The notes below the pieces were generated by a model that was not told the DNA's origin, ran no database searches, and saw nothing but the letters and a program-made list of their open reading frames with translations. A program made the translations under genes and the position numbers. From Dryomyza anilis (taxonomy: Eukaryota; Arthropoda; Insecta; Diptera; Dryomyzidae), in contig OX638133.1 in NCBI GenBank assembly GCA_951804985.1, forward strand, positions 25,574,963 to 25,638,962: 64,000 nucleotides of DNA, read 5' to 3'. Shown here in pieces: positions 59,742-64,000 of the stretch; position 1 is the first letter of the stretch; each line of letters opens with the position of its first letter.

Positions 59742-59978
59742 CACAGAAAAAAAATAATTGACGTAAATATAGCCACCGATATTAATAGCAACATTTGCTA
59801 TTCTTCGTTAAATCAGCAATTCCTTTTGCTAATATGATTATTTGTATGTCAATGCAGTAAATTATTAGAAAGAAGAATAGTAAATGTTTTCATTAAATTG
59901 CTGAGTTTCATTGCAGAATTGATTAATGAATGCAATTAATATCGGTTGCTATATTTACGTCGATTATTTTTTTCTGGG
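59742..59978. mobile_element. 237-bp MITE with about 48-bp TIRs and TA target duplication
   Basis: CACAGAAAAAAAATAATTGA, CGTAAATATAGCCACCGATA, TTAAT is inverted at the right end with few changes. TA flanks both sides, as for Tc1/mariner-type elements. Inner words TAGCAA/TTGCTA are repeated. Confidence 0.85.
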
Positions 59979-59980
59979 TA

Positions 59981-60849
59981 CAATTCTTTGCTGCTCTCAC
60001 GTCTGTCTTTACTGAGTGCCTGCTGTACTCGCGTTGATGCTTTTTACAAATGTTTGAAAAAACATTTCAAATTTCGTTCTACGGGTTTTCTAGTTTGTTT
60101 TGTTTTTTTTGTATGTATTTTATTTATTTTTTTATTTCTATACATTTTCTTAATGTGTAATTAATGCTTTTTTGTTTTTTGCTTACATTAATTGCTAACT
60201 AAATTATAATAATAATTAGTGAATATGTATGTTGTATGTTTTAAAATCAGTTTTCAATTTGATTTCATTTTTAATGTTGTTGCTATTGTAGAGTTTTTTT
60301 CTTTTTTGTATTTATTACAATTATTTTTAATATTATTATTAATTACAATATATGTTTTTGTTTTTTTTTCTTGTATGCAACAACATATGATTTTATGTTG
60401 TCTGTGTTGTGTGTGTGTTGTGTGATTGCTCAAATATAATATTTAATAAAATTAGTTAAATAATTAATTAGTTGTTGTATGTTAATATTTAAATGATTTT
60501 TTTGCTTTTTGCTGTTGTTGTTGTTTTCAATATATAATAAAAAATACTTGAACAAATTATATATGTTAAAAGAAATAATAAAGAAAATGTAAAATTTGAT
60601 TGTTTTCAAAACAATTAATTCAAAAATATGCACATTTGATTAAAGCGAGTAGTTGTTGGTGAGGTACAAAATTTAACCTTTTTTTCTCCTTTTGTAATTT
60701 AGAACAAAAAAATTATAATAAATTTTATTTTATTTATAATTTTATTGTTGCTCATGCGCGGCGTTTCGCCTACAACGCAGAGTTCAATGTTTCCAAACTC
60801 TTGCATGTTTCAATACCAAGCGTTCTATTGTTAACCAACAGTTAATGTT
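59981..60849. other. AT-rich DNA, no gene recognised
   Basis: TG/TTG-rich low-complexity DNA that resembles a 3' UTR. Small ORFs are Phe/Leu-rich by composition only. Confidence 0.45.
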
Positions 60850-61200
60850 TTATTTAGTCGTTTTGATAATATCCAGTGCTTCAATTCCATATATTCTATG
60901 GGTAACTCTAAGTTAAAGTGACAGCTAGTACTTCCGAAGGGTATAAAATGCCACATGAGCCGTTTTTATTACCATCTGCAATTAAGCACTAACTGTCATT
61001 TTAACTGACACTTAAGACTTACAATTCTAATGGTCGTCTACACAATATCCAGTTAAGTGTTTCATTTCCATTCATTCTACGATTAACTATCAGTTAAAAT
61101 AAGCTTAAAGCATTTAAGCATTAACTGCCACTTTAACTCATAGTTACCAATAGAATATATGGAATTGAAACACTTAACTGGACATTGTGAAAACGGCCGT
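60850..61200. mobile_element. Compound GGCCGTTTTCAC hairpin MITEs
   Basis: Overlapping copies: ATATCCAGTGCTTCAATTCC (60870) and AGCCGTTTTTATTACCATCT through CTTAACTGGACATTGTGAAA ACGGCC (60958-61197), the latter with an extra internal GGTCGTCTACACAATATCCA, as if one hairpin had inserted in another. Confidence 0.65.
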
Positions 61201-61603
61201 AAGATGCTGAAAATGGCATTTTTACTATGATCAACAACTGAGTGTAACTGTGTATTCATTGAATTGAAACTCTGAACTGTATACTGTAAAAATTGAGTTA
61301 CAATTATGCAGTTAAACCTCAGATTAACCTTGTTAACTATAAGGTTGAACTGAGTCTGGACGTGACAACTTTGAAATATTCTCTTGGAATCTTTTTTTTT
61401 TTAGAAATCGCAGTGTTAATGCTTAACTGAAGTTTGTGCAACAGCTGAGGCATTTGCCCTCTTTGGCCTTTTCGACACAATAAATAAATAATAAATTTTG
61501 GCAAATAATATTATGAACAATAATAGCTAATGGAAGATTCTAGTTTAGTTTTTTTGCTGTTGATTTTTTTTTTATTATATGTTTTATTTATATCATTTTC
61601 ACA

Positions 61604-63250
61604 AACTTCAGTTAAGCACAAACTACAATATTAACTGCTGGTTAAGCATAGAATGTAATGAATTGAAACATTTATGGCCGTTTTCACTATCTTTGATTAA
61701 GCACTAACTGGCACTCTAACTAAGAGTTACCCATAGAATATATGGAATTAAAACACTTAACTGGATATTGTGAAAACGGCCCTTAGTGTTAATATTACTT
61801 GCTTTATGTCTTTCGTCTTTTGTACGTAGTTTCTAATAGTGAATTCTTGCTGTTGTAGTTTTTAATCAAGTCATTTACATTTTCACAAACTACAGTTAAG
61901 CAACAATAATGAGTTAACTGCTGATTACGGATAGAATGAAATAAATTGAAAAAAAAACTTTGTTACTGTTTCGAACTTATGTTTTTTGCATTATCTTTTG
62001 TAATTGTTGGTACAATCTTGTGAAATATTCTTGCTCTCACTTTATTTATTCGATTTATGTAATTTATACAAACTTCAGTAATGCTCAAACTACAACACTA
62101 ACTCCTGGTTAAGCATAGCATCTAATAAATTGAAACACTGGACTGTTACTGTTTCGAACTTATGTTTTTGCGTCATCTTTTGTATTCTAGTTCGAGTTTT
62201 TTTGCTGTTGCATTCTTTTATGACATTTTCACAAACTTCAGTTAGATAATAACTAAAAGATTAACTGCTGGTTAAGTGTAGAACGCAATGAATTGAAACA
62301 CTTGACTGTTACGGTGTCAAACTTAAGTTTTTGCGTCATATTTTGTATTATAGTTCGAGTTTTCTTGCTGTTGCAGTCTTTTTATAACATTTTAAGAAAT
62401 TTCACATATACAATAACTATAAGATTAACCGCTGATCATGCGTAGAACGCATTAAATTGATAAATATAACTGTTAATGTTACAAACTCTTGTTTTTTGTG
62501 ACGTCTTTTGTATTCTCGTTGGTAGATTCTAGTTCAATTTACATGCTGTTGCATTTTCACATCATCAGTTAGGCACTAACTGCAGTTTAACTGCTGATTA
62601 CGCATTGAATGTAATGAATTAACAACATTTGACTTTTACCATATCAACCTTTCTGTATTTTGTAGGACAATACTATTAATTTTCTTGATGTTCTTTTCTT
62701 TTGTCAATTTGAAAAACTTCAGTTAACCACTAACTTTAGATTATCAAGAGGTTATGCAAAGAATGTCATAAATTGAAACACTTGACTATTACTTTTTCGA
62801 GATCAAGCTTTTTGTTTCGTCTTGTGTATTTGTAGAAAGATGCTAGAGCAGTTTTCATATTGTTTATTTTGTTTTGTGTAAGCACAAACTACGAAATTAA
62901 CTGCTGATTAGGCATAGAGTGTAATGAATTGAAACACTAGACTATTGATTTTTCATGCTTTTTATCTTTCGTCTTTTGTTGCAAGTTTCTAGTGTAATTT
63001 TCTGTTATTTTCGCCAACTACAGTTAAGTGCTAACTGCAGATTAACTGCTGGTAACGCATAAAATGTAATAAAAGAAACTTTAGACTGTTACTATGTCAA
63101 GCTTACGCTTTTGTTACGTTTTTTGTTCTTGGCAGCGGATTTTATGAGTGTTCCTTATTTTAAGATTCTTTTAATGAAATTTTCATATACTACAGTTAAG
63201 CACTAACTGTGAGATTAACTGCTGATGTGCAAGCAATATATTGAATCACT
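61604..63250. repeat. Degenerate tandem array of about ten MITE-like units
   Basis: A unit of about 165 bp, with TTCACAAACTTCAGTTAAGC, ATTAACTGCTGGTTAAGCAT, AGAATGTAATGAATTGAAAC, CTTGACTGTTAC and TCTTTTGTATTCTAGTT, begins near 61604, 61884, 62068, 62230, 62395, 62570, 62717, 62880, 63010 and 63190. An intact GGCCGTTTTCAC hairpin (61678-61784) lies within the first unit. Confidence 0.75.
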
Positions 63251-63289
63251 TCACTGTAACTGTTTCGAATTCGTACTTGTACTGCATGG

Positions 63290-63720
63290 TATTTTATTGC
63301 ATTTATAGTGCTTTTCTCGAATAGTTCTATCTTCCAACAGTTATATCTTCCAAGGTTTATCTTATAGCACAGTCTTTTAAGTATTATTTATTCATCTAAT
63401 AGTTTCTTCTTTTAACAGTCATTTTTCAAGCAGTTCTTTCTACTACAATTATTATTCAAACCAGCCTTTTTTAAAACAGTTTTTATTCTTGACAGTTCTT
63501 TCTTTTAAGAGTTTTTTCATTGAATAGGCATTTTCCTAACTATCAATTCTTGTTTTAACAAATTCTTTTGTTGAAAAAAGCTCTTCTAGCTGATCTTTCT
63601 TCGTACTGGTATTTCTTCTATTAATCATTATTTTAACAGTTTCTTCCTTGAACGGCTTCCTTCTAGTAGTTATTGCTACTAACAGCTCTATCTACTAAAA
63701 GTTCTTATTTTATTAATAAA
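63290..63720. repeat. Short degenerate repeat (TTCTTTTAACAGTT-type)
   Basis: About 430 bp of loosely repeated 20-30-bp phrases such as CAGTTATATCTTCCAA, AACAGTTTTTATTC and AACAGCTCTATCTAC. The rest to 64000 is AT-rich and unassigned. Confidence 0.5.
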
Positions 63721-64000
63721 TTCCGCAACCGTCTCGTGTTATTTTTTTTCTTTCGTTTCTCTTCCGTGCCTCAACTACAACTCGCGCATATTTTAGGCAT
63801 TTAATTAGTGTGTGATTTTCATCGAAATTAATTGAAATAAATAAACATTTTCATAATATAATTAGCATAGAATATAGTATCTATATATACGTTAACTGCT
63901 ATATATTTAATATGTATTTATGAATTAAAACTGGTAACTACAATTATGTATTATTTCATTAGTATTATTATCGTTATCATTATTATCATTAAAAGTATTT

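Overview
This is an AT-rich animal nuclear window with long introns, GT-AG splicing, AATAAA signals and a dense load of short repeats. The proteins and a core promoter with an initiator plus a perfect DPE point to a higher (schizophoran) fly; I cannot name the species. Only about 6 kb is protein coding, and every gene I can support is on the minus strand.

Genes, in transcription order (high to low coordinate). (1) 49860-47541: Cog7, a subunit of the conserved oligomeric Golgi complex, two coding exons, 754 aa. (2) 47117-44675: a BTB-BACK-Kelch (KLHL-type) protein, six exons, 591 aa, starting only 423 bp after the Cog7 stop. (3) A long gene whose likely initiator/DPE promoter is at about 30719, with a possible 5' exon at 29847-29738 and coding exons from 14919 to 7649. 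It encodes a cytosolic-looking 5'-nucleotidase of the HYNDVYN subgroup (UshA/CD73 superfamily). Inside this gene, at 15643-15485, is a 52-codon ORF followed within a few bases by AATAAA. It is either a nested small gene or a first coding exon of the nucleotidase with an intronic polyadenylation site, because it can also splice in frame at phase 0 to the 14919 exon.

The remaining roughly 90 percent is introns and intergenic DNA full of non-autonomous elements. They include tRNA-derived SINEs (one with a 4x duplicated A-box end), an 8-copy MITE family with TIRs like CGTCGTTGTAGAACGAAAAG, a GGCCGTTTTCAC hairpin family, a TTAGCGTATTCACAG-ended family, two hAT-type elements with 8-bp target-site duplications, several TA-flanked fold-back elements, Helitron-like units with about 130-bp internal tandem repeats, intronic tandem arrays and a 112-bp (TA)n tract. 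No transposase or reverse transcriptase ORF is visible. Several nested insertions can be ordered in time.

I found no convincing new multi-gene system. The most useful leads are the micro-ORF/alternative first exon, the compact initiator/DPE promoter, the hAT end abutting the KLHL start, the nested transposon stratigraphy and the SINE with a multiplied A box. All splice assignments are by eye from frame, phase and splice-site motifs.
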